From positions 1-64,000 of the forward strand of contig NZ_JPQO01000215.1 in assembly GCF_000773685.1 (NCBI RefSeq): a stretch of 64,000 bases of DNA, given 5' to 3'. The first letter of the stretch is position 1. Every line of letters begins with the position of its first letter. Shown in pieces: positions 18,751 to 27,673 of this stretch. The translations under genes were made by a program, and so were the position numbers. Under the pieces are notes generated by a model that saw nothing but the letters and a program-made list of their open reading frames with translations, made no database searches and was not told the origin of the DNA. Source of the DNA: Acinetobacter sp. HR7. GTDB lineage: Bacteria; Pseudomonadota; Gammaproteobacteria; Pseudomonadales; Moraxellaceae.

Positions 18751-19938
18751 ATGGCCTCATTTGAATTTTTTGAAGACGATCAAGACGATAGCATTGGTCA
18801 AGCCCGTTTCACTGTATTTGGTGTAGGGGGTGCGGGTGGTAACGCAGTTCAGCATATGCTGCAATCCGACATCAAAGGCGTGAAGTTTGTCTGTGCTAAT
18901 ACAGATAAACAGGCGCTGGACCGTATGGAAGCGGAATTTAAGATCCAGTTGGGTGAACAATGCACACGTGGTCTGGGCGCTGGTGCAAATCCGCAAGTGG
19001 GTCAGGCCGCTGCAGAAGAAAGCCGTGAATTTATCCGCGCACATCTGGAAGGCACCGATATGGTGTTCGTCACTGCGGGTATGGGCGGTGGTACAGGTAC
19101 CGGTGCTGCACCAGTGGTTGCAGAAATTGCCAAAGAAATGGGCATCCTGACCGTAGGTGTAGTGACTACACCATTTAACTTCGAAGGAAAACGCCGTCTG
19201 CAATCTGCTGAAAAAGGCATTGAAGCACTGGAACAGCACGTTGACTCGCTGATCATTATTCCGAACCAGCGTCTGCTTAAAGTCTTCCGTGACATCTCCA
19301 TGAAAGATGCTTACAAGAAAGCAGATGATGTCTTGCTAAATGCGGTACGCAGTATCTTTGATCTTGTGGTACGCCCAGGTCACATTAACCTTGACTTCGC
19401 CGATCTGAAAACTGCGATGAGTACCCGTGGTTATGCCATGATGGGTGTGGGCTTAGGCCGTGGTGAAAACCGTGCGCGTCAAGCTGCTGAACAGGCAATC
19501 CGTAGTCCATTACTGGATAACGTGACTATCATGAATGCCAAGGGCATTCTGATTAACGTAACGGGTGGCGACGACGTTACTTTTGGTGAAATTGAAGAAA
19601 TCACTGATGTGGTGAACCAGATCGTAGACTTGGACGAAGGTCAAGTGTTCTACGGTACGGTATTTGATCCAGATGCACGTGATGAAATCAGTGTGACTGT
19701 GATTGCGACTGGTCTGACTCGTAACTCGGCGGATGCAGTAGAACCTGCAAAACGTACCAATGTACAGCAGTCACGTCCTGCAACAGCACCAACTGCTGTG
19801 GATGAAGATGATGTGCCAGCGATTCAGCGTCAACAGGCGGGTACAACTGCAGCGCCTACACCGGCAGCTTCGGTTTCCAGCCCTCGTCCAACGCCAATGA
19901 GCATTCAGGATTATCTTAAAAATCAACAACGTAAATAA
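18751..19938 (+). CDS. ftsZ: cell division protein FtsZ
   Basis: Tubulin-like GTPase that forms the cytokinetic ring. It has 395 residues. The GTP-binding parts are GVGGAGGNAV, NTDKQAL and the tubulin signature GGGTGTGAAPVVAEIAK, followed by the T7 loop NLDFADLKTAM. After a variable linker comes a DDVPAIQRQQAG segment resembling the conserved C-terminal peptide that binds FtsA and ZipA. About 30 further residues then end in SIQDYLKNQQRK, so the terminus is longer than in E. coli. A terminator follows, closing the dcw cluster proper. Confidence 0.97.
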   Translation: MASFEFFEDDQDDSIGQARFTVFGVGGAGGNAVQHMLQSDIKGVKFVCANTDKQALDRMEAEFKIQLGEQCTRGLGAGANPQVGQAAAEESREFIRAHLEGTDMVFVTAGMGGGTGTGAAPVVAEIAKEMGILTVGVVTTPFNFEGKRRLQSAEKGIEALEQHVDSLIIIPNQRLLKVFRDISMKDAYKKADDVLLNAVRSIFDLVVRPGHINLDFADLKTAMSTRGYAMMGVGLGRGENRARQAAEQAIRSPLLDNVTIMNAKGILINVTGGDDVTFGEIEEITDVVNQIVDLDEGQVFYGTVFDPDARDEISVTVIATGLTRNSADAVEPAKRTNVQQSRPATAPTAVDEDDVPAIQRQQAGTTAAPTPAASVSSPRPTPMSIQDYLKNQQRK

Positions 19939-19972
19939 TATGTAACAAGATATGTTTACGATGAACCAACAG

Positions 19973-19998
19973 AAAAGGTGGCTGTAGAGCCACCTTTT
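19973..19998 (+). terminator. intrinsic terminator after ftsZ
   Basis: The 11-bp stem AAAAGGTGGCT / AGCCACCTTTT with loop GTAG is followed by T-rich sequence. Confidence 0.92.
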
Positions 19999-20064
19999 TA
20001 TTTTTTATCAATGGCTAAATATGCTAACGTATAGCGGTTTTATTGGTGAACAGATGATAAAAGC

Positions 20065-20967
20065 ATGTTGAAACAACGTACCCTGAAACGTGTCGTGAAA
20101 GCGAGCGGGATCGGTCTTCATAGTGGGCAGAAAGTGCTGATTAACTTCGTGCCACACCACGCCGATGGGGGAATTGTGTTTCGACGCATCGACTTGGACC
20201 CACCTGTGGACATTCAAGCCAATGCCATGTTGATCCAGGAAGCCTTTATGTGCTCGAACCTGGTACAGGAAAATGCCAAGGTTGGCACCATTGAGCACGT
20301 GATGAGTGCCATCGCAGGTCTGGGCATCGATAACCTGATTATTGAAGTGTCTGCTTCTGAAGTGCCAATCATGGATGGTAGTGCTGGTCCATTCATTTAC
20401 CTACTCATGCAGGGCGGACTGCAGGAACTGGATGCACCAAAAAAATTCATCAAGATCCTCAAACCGGTCGAAGCCTTGATTGATGACAAACGCGCCGCGT
20501 TTACTCCGCATGAAGGATTTCAGCTCAATTTTACCATCGACTTCGACCATCCTGCATTTAAAAAAGAATACCAGTCTGCGACGATCGATTTCTCAACTGA
20601 AACCTTTGTCTATGAAGTCAGTGAAGCGCGTACTTTCGGTTTTATGAAAGATCTGGATTATCTGAAAGCCAATAATCTGGCGCTCGGTGCAAGCCTGGAA
20701 AATGCGATTGGTGTAGATGATACCGGGGTCGTGAATGAAGAGGGACTACGTTTCTCGGATGAGTTTGTCCGTCACAAGATTCTGGATGCGGTTGGAGATT
20801 TGTATCTGATGGGGCATCAGATTATTGCCAAATTTGACGGTTACAAGTCCGGTCATGCCTTGAATAACCAGCTATTACGCAATGTCAGTACCGATCCAAG
20901 TAGTTATGAAATTGTAACATTTGATGACATAGATCAATGCCCGATCAGTTATGTGAGTGTGACATAA
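20065..20967 (+). CDS. lpxC: UDP-3-O-acyl-N-acetylglucosamine deacetylase
   Basis: Zinc enzyme carrying out the committed step of lipid A synthesis. It has 300 residues. Zinc ligands are the His in GTIEHVMSA and the His/Asp pair in [12 protein letters not shown]. The catalytic His is in [10 protein letters not shown]. This is the standard LpxC layout. It lies after ftsZ but behind a terminator, so it has its own promoter. The enzyme is the target of LpxC inhibitors, and its loss is known to remove LOS in Acinetobacter. Confidence 0.97.
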   Translation: MLKQRTLKRVVKASGIGLHSGQKVLINFVPHHADGGIVFRRIDLDPPVDIQANAMLIQEAFMCSNLVQENAKVGTIEHVMSAIAGLGIDNLIIEVSASEVPIMDGSAGPFIYLLMQGGLQELDAPKKFIKILKPVEALIDDKRAAFTPHEGFQLNFTIDFDHPAFKKEYQSATIDFSTETFVYEVSEARTFGFMKDLDYLKANNLALGASLENAIGVDDTGVVNEEGLRFSDEFVRHKILDAVGDLYLMGHQIIAKFDGYKSGHALNNQLLRNVSTDPSSYEIVTFDDIDQCPISYVSVT

Positions 20968-21007
20968 GTCATTGTCTTTTAGATGTTCGTTACATTATAA
21001 CATTGTA

Positions 21008-21029
21008 AAGTGAGACTCAGGTCTTACTT
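21008..21029. terminator. hairpin between lpxC and dciA
   Basis: AAGTGAGAC pairs with GTCTTACTT (one G-T pair) around loop TCAG, between two convergent genes. The T tract after it is interrupted, so the strength is uncertain. Confidence 0.5.
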
Positions 21030-21064
21030 ATTGTATTGTAAATCAAGATTATTTGATTAATATG

Positions 21065-21505
21065 TTATTTTTTATTACTTGCCAAACGCAGTAAAGCTTG
21101 GCTAAGCTTAGGGTCATTAATAAAGTCAGCAGCACTGCGAAGCATCTCGCGTGTTTCTGGACTTAATACTCTTTCGGACTTTTCTGTAACCAAGGGTGTT
21201 TTGGAAGGATTTCGTAAACATACTTGGATTTTGGTCAGGTTCTTTAATTCATGAATTTGAGAGAGTTGTGAAACGTATTGCTTTTGTAAATATGCCAGTT
21301 GAGAAATCATGGCCTGATTTTCACCAGTAATCGTTAACACACCGTTTTGATAACAGACCACCTGCCATTGCTCCGGTTGGGGCAGCAACGGTTGGATGAG
21401 TTTTGTAAGTTTCTGCCACGCAGCAACTTGTGATGAGAGAAACGAGAAGTTTCCTGTTTTTATGTGTTTTCTTGTTTGTTGAAAAACGTTGACAGGTTCA
21501 GACAT
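21065..21505 (-). CDS. dciA: DciA family (DUF721) replicative helicase loader
   Basis: A 146-residue DUF721 protein. DciA loads the replicative helicase DnaB in bacteria that lack DnaC, and is the ancestral loader. The DUF721 part covers roughly residues 20-95, including the QVVCYQNGVLTITGENQAMISQLAYL stretch with its typical beta-hairpin followed by a helix. The tail of about 50 residues is unlike the core. Position is further support: in Pseudomonas this family lies between lpxC and an M23 peptidase gene, as here, though on this chromosome it points back towards lpxC. Confidence 0.85.
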   Translation of the reverse strand: MSEPVNVFQQTRKHIKTGNFSFLSSQVAAWQKLTKLIQPLLPQPEQWQVVCYQNGVLTITGENQAMISQLAYLQKQYVSQLSQIHELKNLTKIQVCLRNPSKTPLVTEKSERVLSPETREMLRSAADFINDPKLSQALLRLASNKK

Positions 21506-21613
21506 ACATCATTCCTTCATGATTATGCCTTAATCTTATGCGCTCTTTTCGGTAGATATCAAGGAAGAGATCACCAAGGAACTCGATTAAGAACAGTTTT
21601 GGAGAGGTTTTTT

Positions 21614-22315
21614 ATGCATTTTCGACGTATTTTATTGGCATTTTCCCTGTCAGTGTCCGCAGCTTCGGTCGCGTTTGCCGACCTAGTGGAGTTAGGTCCG
21701 GAAAATGGTTCAGTTGATCGTCTAGAGCAGCTGACACGGACTTTGGCGCAGGGCTCTTATACGAATTCAGACGATATTTATATCCCTGCCGAGACGAAGC
21801 TTAATGTCCAGCTTCGTGAAAAGCCCATTGAGCTGAATAATGCAACGATCGAAAAAAAATACGGCTCTTCAAAATCTACCTCTTATAAGTCTTCTTCCAG
21901 TTTCTCTTCTTCTCCATACTCTTGGTTAGTTGCTCATCCCCTTCCAGATATGAAACGTGTCAGCTCTAACTACGGTGGCCGTACCATGAATGGTCGTGCT
22001 GAGAACCATTCTGGCCTGGATTTGTCTGCACCAAGTGGTACACCGATTTATGCAACTGGCCCAGGGATCGTGACCAAATCTGGCTGGGGCACAGGTTATG
22101 GCCAATATATCGAAATTAATCACGGTAATGGTTACCTGACCCGCTATGCACATGCTTCACGTCTGATTGCCCGTGTCGGCGATCGTGTAGAAGCAGGTGA
22201 ACACATTGCCAATGTGGGTTGTACTGGTCGTTGTACTGGTCCACACTTGCATTACGAAGTAGTAAAAGACGGTCAACGTAAAAATCCATCAACTTATCTA
22301 GCAATGTTGCCTTAA
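21614..22315 (+). CDS. M23 family metallopeptidase (LytM-type)
   Basis: A 233-residue exported peptidase or divisome regulator of the LytM family. The signal peptide (HFRRILLAFSLSVSAASVAFA) is followed by a serine-rich linker and the M23 domain. Zinc ligands are visible as HSGLDLSAPSGTPI (HxxxD) and the GPHLHYEV motif, with TRYAHASRL between. Intact ligands suggest an active peptidoglycan endopeptidase rather than a degenerate activator. The frame stays open upstream to 21464, but GGAGAGG seven bases before the ATG at 21614 and the signal peptide fix the start. Confidence 0.9.
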   Translation: MHFRRILLAFSLSVSAASVAFADLVELGPENGSVDRLEQLTRTLAQGSYTNSDDIYIPAETKLNVQLREKPIELNNATIEKKYGSSKSTSYKSSSSFSSSPYSWLVAHPLPDMKRVSSNYGGRTMNGRAENHSGLDLSAPSGTPIYATGPGIVTKSGWGTGYGQYIEINHGNGYLTRYAHASRLIARVGDRVEAGEHIANVGCTGRCTGPHLHYEVVKDGQRKNPSTYLAMLP

Positions 22316-22643
22316 TATGGAATCAATATAGCCTAGCTATTTACAGTCTTGTGTAGCAGCTCTGCATATAAAACGTATCTATATTTAAAAGCAATGAATC
22401 CCTTGTTTGAATAAAAACAAGGGATTTGTCATTTTAGAGATTTCTTCCATTAACAAAAAATAAGAAAATATATAACTTTATGGCTGGATTGGCAGTTTTT
22501 TGTATTTTTGTGTAATAAATAATCAATAGGTATTTAGTTATTAAATACTGTATCCAATTCGCATTCAGCCCCAGCCATACCTGTGCCTCTCCCAAATGTG
22601 ATACATATAAACGATTAGTGTAAGTCTTTAGGAATAGTAGATT
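22316..22643. other. intergenic region upstream of aceE
   Basis: 328 bp holding a hairpin after the M23 gene (22397-22426) and the presumed aceE promoter region. A GAATAGTAG sequence precedes the aceE ATG, with only a weak ribosome site. No operator could be recognised. Confidence 0.4.
22397..22426 (+). terminator. hairpin after M23 peptidase gene
   Basis: A perfect 12-bp stem, AATCCCTTGTTT / AAACAAGGGATT, with a 6-base loop. The T run is broken (TTGTCATTTT), so termination strength is uncertain. Confidence 0.65.
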
Positions 22644-25346
22644 ATGGCGTTTTATGGTGATACAGACGCGCAAGAAACTCAGGAATGGCAGGACGCATTT
22701 GACTCAGTTTTGCAGCATATGGGCACAGAGCGTGCGGCTTTTTTATTGGAAAAACTTTATCAGCGTGCAATTGCTAAGCATGTTCCCATTCAGCGTTTAA
22801 ATACTCCTTACTTAAATACGATTTCTGTTGAAGAGCAACCGCCAATGCCAGGTGACCAGGATATGGAGCGCCGTATTCGCGCCCTGATCCGCTGGAATGC
22901 CTTGGCGATGGTGCTACGTGCCAACAAGACTGGCGATGACTTGGGTGGTCACTTGGCCAGCTTCGCATCTTCAGCAACCCTATATGACGTGGGCTTTAAC
23001 CATTTCTTCCGTGCTAATAATGAAAACTTTGGCGGTGACCTGATTTATTACCAAGGTCACTGTGCACCGGGAATCTATGCCCGTTCTTTCCTGGAAGGTC
23101 GTTTGACCGAAGAGCACCTGAATAACTTCCGTCGTGAAGTCGGTGGCAAAGGTCTGCCTTCCTATCCACACCCATACTTGATGCCGGACTACTGGCAGTT
23201 CCCGACCGTCTCCATGGGTCTGGGACCAATCATGTCGATTTATCAAGCCCACATCCAGAAATACCTGATGAACCGTGGCTTGATCAAAGAAGAAGACCGT
23301 AAAGTCTGGGCTTACCTCGGTGATGGTGAGATGGACGAGCCGGAAAGCTTGGGAGCAATCTCTCTTGCTGGTCGTGAAAAACTGGATAATCTGATCTGGG
23401 TGGTGAACTGTAACCTGCAACGTCTGGACGGTCCGGTACGTGGTAACGGCAAAATCATTCAGGAACTTGAATCGCTATTCCGTGGTGCAGGCTGGCGCGT
23501 GATTAAAGTGATCTGGGGCCGTCATTGGGATCCACTTTTGGCTAAAGACGAATCCGGCGCTTTAAAAGCCGTGATGGAAGAAGCGGTGGATGGTGATTAC
23601 CAGCGTTATCAAGTGAAAGGTGGTGCTTATGCACGTGCGCACTTCTTCGGTAAATACCCAGAAGCGGAAGCCTTGGTGAAAGACCTGAGCGACGAAGATA
23701 TTGATAACCTGAACCGTGGTGGTCACGACCCGTATAAAGTCTTTGCAGCTTATGCGGAAGCAACTAAAGCCAATGGTCAGCCAACTGTAATCCTGGCAAA
23801 AACCGTAAAAGGTTATGGTTTGTCTGATGAGATTGAAGCGGTCAACAAAACCCACCAGATCAAGAAAATGCAGCTGGAATCGCTAAAATACGTACGTAAC
23901 CGTTTCAATCTGCCATTTACCGATGAGCAGCTGGAAGAAATTCCATTCTACCGCCCAAGCGAAAACTCGCCTGAAATTAAATATATGAAGGCACGTCGTG
24001 AAGCACTGGGTGGTTACCTGCCAGCACGCCGTAAAGAAAGCGAAGCATTGCCGATCCCAGAGCTGTCTATTTTTGACAGCGTACTGAAAGGTTCCAATGG
24101 TAAAGAGCAATCGACCACTATGGTGATGGTGCGTCTGATCTCAGCCTTGCTGAAAGAAAAAGCCATCAAGGATCGCGTAGTACCAATTGTACCGGATGAA
24201 GCGCGTACTTTCGGTTTGGAAGGCATGTTCCGCCAGCTGGGCATTTATGCCGCACACGGTCAGAAATATACCCCTGAAGACCAGGAACAGCTGATGCATT
24301 ACCGTGAAGCCAAAGATGGTCACATGCTGCAGGAAGGGATTAACGAAGCGGGTGCGATGAGTGCCTGGGCGGCGTTGGGTACCAGTTATTCAACCAATAA
24401 TCTGCCAATGATCCCGATGTACATGTACTACTCGATGTTCGGCTTCCAGCGTATTGGTGATATCGCATGGGCTGCGGGTGATGCACAGGCGCAAGGTTTC
24501 TTACTGGGTGCAACCGCTGGTCGTACTACCCTTAACGGTGAAGGTTTACAGCACCAAGATGGTCATTCACATATCTTGGCAAATACCATTCCAAACTGTG
24601 TGTCTTATGACCCATGCTTTGGTTACGAACTAGCAGTGATCGTACATGATGGTCTGAAACGCATGTATGTCGATCAGGAACGCGTGTTCTATTACCTGAC
24701 CCTGATGAATGAAAACTATGAGCATCCAGCAATGCCACAAGGCGTTGAGGAAGGCATCAAGCGTGGTATGTACCTGCTGGAAGAAGATGAAAAGGCAACT
24801 GTTCAGCTACTGGGTTCAGGTGTGATTCTGCGTGAAGTGATCAAGGCAGCGAAAATCCTGCGTGAAGAGTATCAAATCCACGCCAACGTCTTCAGCGTCA
24901 CCAGCTTCAACGAACTGGCGCGTGACGGTATGGCATGTGAAGAATACAACCGACTGCATCCATTGGCTGAAGAAACTAAAGAGCCATGGGTATCGCAACA
25001 GTTACGCGGTAAAGAAGGGATTGTAGTATCAGCTACTGATCACATACGCGCTTATAGCGAACAGATTCGTGCTTACCTACCAGACAGTCGTCCATTCGTC
25101 GCGCTGGGTACTGACGGTTATGGCCGTTCCGATACCCGTGCTAACCTGCGTAGCTACTTCGGTGTTGATGCAGCACATATCGTAGTAGCAACCCTGAAGA
25201 AACTGGCAGACGAAGGCGAAGTAGATCCACGTTTGGTTAAAGATGCGATCTCTAGCTTCGAGCTGGATACTGACCGCCCAGTGGCATGGGCACCACAGGC
25301 AACACCAGAACTGCACGCTGTTGCTGACTACAAGGAGGAGAACTAA
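22644..25346 (+). CDS. aceE: pyruvate dehydrogenase E1 component (homodimeric)
   Basis: Thiamine-diphosphate enzyme that decarboxylates pyruvate and passes the acetyl group to lipoyl-E2. It has 900 residues, as expected for the single-chain proteobacterial E1. The N-terminal half has RIRALIRWNALAMVLRANK and YYQGHCAPGIYARSF. The ThDP/Mg motif is GDGEMDEPESLGAIS to VVNCNLQRLDGP, and the C-terminal transketolase-like half includes TAGRTTLNGEGLQHQDGHS. aceF starts 3 bp after its stop. No lpd gene follows, so E3 must be encoded elsewhere. Confidence 0.98.
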   Translation: MAFYGDTDAQETQEWQDAFDSVLQHMGTERAAFLLEKLYQRAIAKHVPIQRLNTPYLNTISVEEQPPMPGDQDMERRIRALIRWNALAMVLRANKTGDDLGGHLASFASSATLYDVGFNHFFRANNENFGGDLIYYQGHCAPGIYARSFLEGRLTEEHLNNFRREVGGKGLPSYPHPYLMPDYWQFPTVSMGLGPIMSIYQAHIQKYLMNRGLIKEEDRKVWAYLGDGEMDEPESLGAISLAGREKLDNLIWVVNCNLQRLDGPVRGNGKIIQELESLFRGAGWRVIKVIWGRHWDPLLAKDESGALKAVMEEAVDGDYQRYQVKGGAYARAHFFGKYPEAEALVKDLSDEDIDNLNRGGHDPYKVFAAYAEATKANGQPTVILAKTVKGYGLSDEIEAVNKTHQIKKMQLESLKYVRNRFNLPFTDEQLEEIPFYRPSENSPEIKYMKARREALGGYLPARRKESEALPIPELSIFDSVLKGSNGKEQSTTMVMVRLISALLKEKAIKDRVVPIVPDEARTFGLEGMFRQLGIYAAHGQKYTPEDQEQLMHYREAKDGHMLQEGINEAGAMSAWAALGTSYSTNNLPMIPMYMYYSMFGFQRIGDIAWAAGDAQAQGFLLGATAGRTTLNGEGLQHQDGHSHILANTIPNCVSYDPCFGYELAVIVHDGLKRMYVDQERVFYYLTLMNENYEHPAMPQGVEEGIKRGMYLLEEDEKATVQLLGSGVILREVIKAAKILREEYQIHANVFSVTSFNELARDGMACEEYNRLHPLAEETKEPWVSQQLRGKEGIVVSATDHIRAYSEQIRAYLPDSRPFVALGTDGYGRSDTRANLRSYFGVDAAHIVVATLKKLADEGEVDPRLVKDAISSFELDTDRPVAWAPQATPELHAVADYKEEN

Positions 25347-25348
25347 TC

Positions 25349-27376
25349 ATGCAAATTACGACTCCTGATATTGGTGTAGATAAGGCCACTGTTGCTGAAA
25401 TTCTGGTCAACGTGGGGGATATCATCGCGGTGGATGATAGCATCGTGCTGCTGGAATCGGACAAAGCCTCTGTTGAAGTGCCAAGCACTTCAGCAGGTGT
25501 GGTAAAAAGTATCCTGATCAATCAGGGTGATGAAGTGTCTGAAGGAACAGTGCTGATTGAACTACAGGCTGAGGATGATGCTAATGCAGTAGAAACCCAG
25601 CAAGCCGGTGCGGCTGACAAGACTTCTGAAAATACCCCAACTTCGCTGCCAGATGATGAAATCCTAGAAGAAGTGGCTTCACATCAGCCAGGTGCTACTG
25701 CTTCACAAAGCTCGGTACCTACTGCTAACGGCGGTGCAGCTGCAACTGTTGAAGTGCAAGTGCCAGACATTGGTGTAGAAAAAGCACTGGTGGGTGAAAT
25801 TCTAGTACAGGTGGGCGATGAAATCGAAGTCGACCAAAGCATCGTGGTGGTGGAATCGGATAAAGCGACTGTTGAAGTGCCAAGCACTGTTGCGGGTACG
25901 GTTGAAGCGATCCAGATTAAAGAAGGCGATACTGTCAAAGAAGGCGTGGTCCTGCTAACTGTAAAAACTGCCGGTGCTGCACCAGCGGCTCAGCCGGCTG
26001 CAGCGCCTCAGACTGAACAGGTATCTGCACCAGCTGCTCCTGAAGCCAAAGCTGAAACTGCAGCGCCAGCACCGTCTGCTCCAGCCAGTGATATGGAAGT
26101 GAAAGTGCCAGACCTGGGCGTGGACAAAGCCGCGGTTGCTGAAATTCTGGTTCAGGTCGGTGACAAGGTCGAAAAAGACCAGAGTATCATCGTGGTGGAA
26201 TCAGACAAAGCAACGGTTGAAGTGCCAAGTACAGTTGCAGGTACCATCAAAGAGATTCATGTTGAGCTGGGGCAAAGCGTGTCTGAAGGCATAGCTCTTA
26301 TTACGGTTGAGGCTGAAGGCCAAGCTGCTTCCGCTCCGACTCTAGCAGCCAAGGCAGAAGCGCCTAAAGCGGCACCTGTACCTGCGGCAGCACCGAAAGT
26401 AGAAGCAGCAGTGGTGCCTGCAGTTCATAGTGCAGACAAGCTGACCAAAGAACAAAATGCCGCCAATGCTAAAGTGTATGCCGGCCCGGCAGTGCGCAAG
26501 CTGGCACGTGAACTTGGAGTAGTACTGTCAGATGTGAAAGCATCGGGTCCACATGCACGTTTGATGAAAGAAGACTTGTTTGCCTATGTGAAGAACCGCT
26601 TAACTGCACCGCAAGCGGCACCTGCACCAGCAGCGCTGGCTGCACCAGCAGGCCTGCCAAAATTGCCAAGCTTCGATGCCTTTGGTGGTGTCGAAGAGAA
26701 AGCACTGAGCCGTCTGCAACAGGTTTCTATTCCGCAGTTGTCTTTAAATAACTACATTCCACAAGTGACCCAGTTTGATGCTGCAGACATCACTGAACTG
26801 GAAGCATGGCGTAATGAGCTGAAAGGCAACTTTAAGAAAGAAGGCATTAGCCTGACCATTATGGCCTTCATCATCAAGGCGGTCGCTAATCTGTTAAAAG
26901 AAGAGCGCGAGTTTGCCGGCCACCTGGCAGATGATGGTAAATCGGTACTGCTGCGCAAAGAAATCCATATGGGCATCGCAGTCGCAACGCCGGATGGCTT
27001 AACCGTGCCGGTACTACGTAATCCAGACCAGAAATCGATCAAGCAGATCGCGGTTGAACTGGGTGAACTGGGCCAGAAAGCGCGTGACAAGAAACTGACA
27101 CCGAAAGACCTGCAAGGTGCCAACTTCACCATTTCCAGCCTGGGTGCGATTGGCGGTACTGCCTTTACGCCGTTAGTCAACTGGCCGCAAGTGGCGATCC
27201 TCGGTATTTCTCCAGCCACTATGCAGCCGGTATGGAATGGTGAAAGCTTTGATCCACGCCTGATGTTGCCGTTGTCGCTATCTTATGACCACCGTGTAAT
27301 TAATGGTGCCGATGCAGCACGTTTCACCAATAAGCTGACCAAGCTGTTGAAAGACATCCGTACTTTATTGATCTGA
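25349..27376 (+). CDS. aceF: dihydrolipoyllysine acetyltransferase (PDH E2), three lipoyl domains
   Basis: Core of the pyruvate dehydrogenase complex; transfers acetyl from lipoamide to CoA. The 675 residues contain three lipoyl domains with attachment lysines K39, K172 and K287, each inside ESDKA[S/T]VEVPS. Linkers between them are rich in Ala and Pro. A peripheral subunit-binding domain follows (AGPAVRKLARELGV to GPHARLMKEDL), then the catalytic domain ending with LSYDHRVINGADAARF, which holds the active-site His. Lipoyl domains 2 and 3 are nearly identical over their core, a sign of duplication. Confidence 0.98.
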   Translation: MQITTPDIGVDKATVAEILVNVGDIIAVDDSIVLLESDKASVEVPSTSAGVVKSILINQGDEVSEGTVLIELQAEDDANAVETQQAGAADKTSENTPTSLPDDEILEEVASHQPGATASQSSVPTANGGAAATVEVQVPDIGVEKALVGEILVQVGDEIEVDQSIVVVESDKATVEVPSTVAGTVEAIQIKEGDTVKEGVVLLTVKTAGAAPAAQPAAAPQTEQVSAPAAPEAKAETAAPAPSAPASDMEVKVPDLGVDKAAVAEILVQVGDKVEKDQSIIVVESDKATVEVPSTVAGTIKEIHVELGQSVSEGIALITVEAEGQAASAPTLAAKAEAPKAAPVPAAAPKVEAAVVPAVHSADKLTKEQNAANAKVYAGPAVRKLARELGVVLSDVKASGPHARLMKEDLFAYVKNRLTAPQAAPAPAALAAPAGLPKLPSFDAFGGVEEKALSRLQQVSIPQLSLNNYIPQVTQFDAADITELEAWRNELKGNFKKEGISLTIMAFIIKAVANLLKEEREFAGHLADDGKSVLLRKEIHMGIAVATPDGLTVPVLRNPDQKSIKQIAVELGELGQKARDKKLTPKDLQGANFTISSLGAIGGTAFTPLVNWPQVAILGISPATMQPVWNGESFDPRLMLPLSLSYDHRVINGADAARFTNKLTKLLKDIRTLLI

Positions 27377-27398
27377 TTGATATAAGTGCAAAAATAAG

Positions 27399-27420
27399 AC
27401 CCTGCTTTGGCAGGGTTTTT
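27399..27420 (+). terminator. intrinsic terminator of aceEF
   Basis: The stem ACCCTGC / GCAGGGT, with loop TTTG, is followed directly by a run of T. Confidence 0.93.
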
Positions 27421-27433
27421 TATATGTGATTAT

Positions 27434-27462
27434 TTGTAAATGTATTCACGCTTGGCTATAAT
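27434..27462 (+). promoter_or_regulatory. promoter of the riboswitch-controlled exporter gene
   Basis: A consensus TATAAT (27457-27462) stands 17 bases after TTGTAA (27434-27439). Transcription would begin near 27469, immediately before the riboswitch aptamer. Confidence 0.75.
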
Positions 27463-27468
27463 GAAGCC

Positions 27469-27610
27469 ACTTCATTGGGGAGTAGCCGCCTTTTGCGCAA
27501 AGCGAAAGGGTGATGGTCAACATAATTGTCCTGAACCGGACATGGTCATCATAGCAAAGAACCGAATGAGCTTCTCGAAGCTTTCTTTTGTTGGCAAGAC
27601 CTTTGATTTA
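27469..27610 (+). promoter_or_regulatory. yybP-ykoY type Mn2+ riboswitch
   Basis: The leader carries the signature loop GGGGAGTAGCC (27477-27487) and the 3' conserved GGCAAGACC (27593-27601) of the yybP-ykoY family. Between them lie several short hairpins, such as GAGCTTCTCGAAGCTTTC. TCATTGG (27472-27478) can pair with CCTTTGA (27600-27606) to close the outer stem, apart from two U-U pairs. This class senses Mn2+ and typically controls manganese exporters, including the E. coli mntP gene. The next gene encodes a GDT1-type exporter, which agrees. Confidence 0.85.
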
Positions 27611-27624
27611 CCATTCTGCAGATT

Positions 27625-27673
27625 TTTGGCTGGCAGGAAGGGTAAGTCATGGGTATCGCACATGCCAGCCAGA
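27625..27673 (+). promoter_or_regulatory. hairpin enclosing the ribosome site: likely riboswitch expression platform
   Basis: TGGCTGGCA (27627-27635) and TGCCAGCCA (27663-27671) form a perfect 9-bp stem, extendable by two pairs. Its 27-base loop contains GGAAGGG and the ATG at 27649. Switching between this hairpin and another fold would control translation start. Confidence 0.55.

Noticed and set aside
18757-19239. A long open frame antisense to ftsZ
   Set aside because: It is a shadow produced by the codon bias of ftsZ; Cys/His/Phe-rich with no ribosome site.
22434-22673. A 79-codon minus-strand frame before aceE
   Set aside because: Runs into the aceE start and has the composition of AT-rich non-coding DNA.
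25349-26340. Internal repeats suggesting a mobile or satellite sequence
   Set aside because: They encode the three lipoyl domains of aceF, a normal feature of this enzyme.
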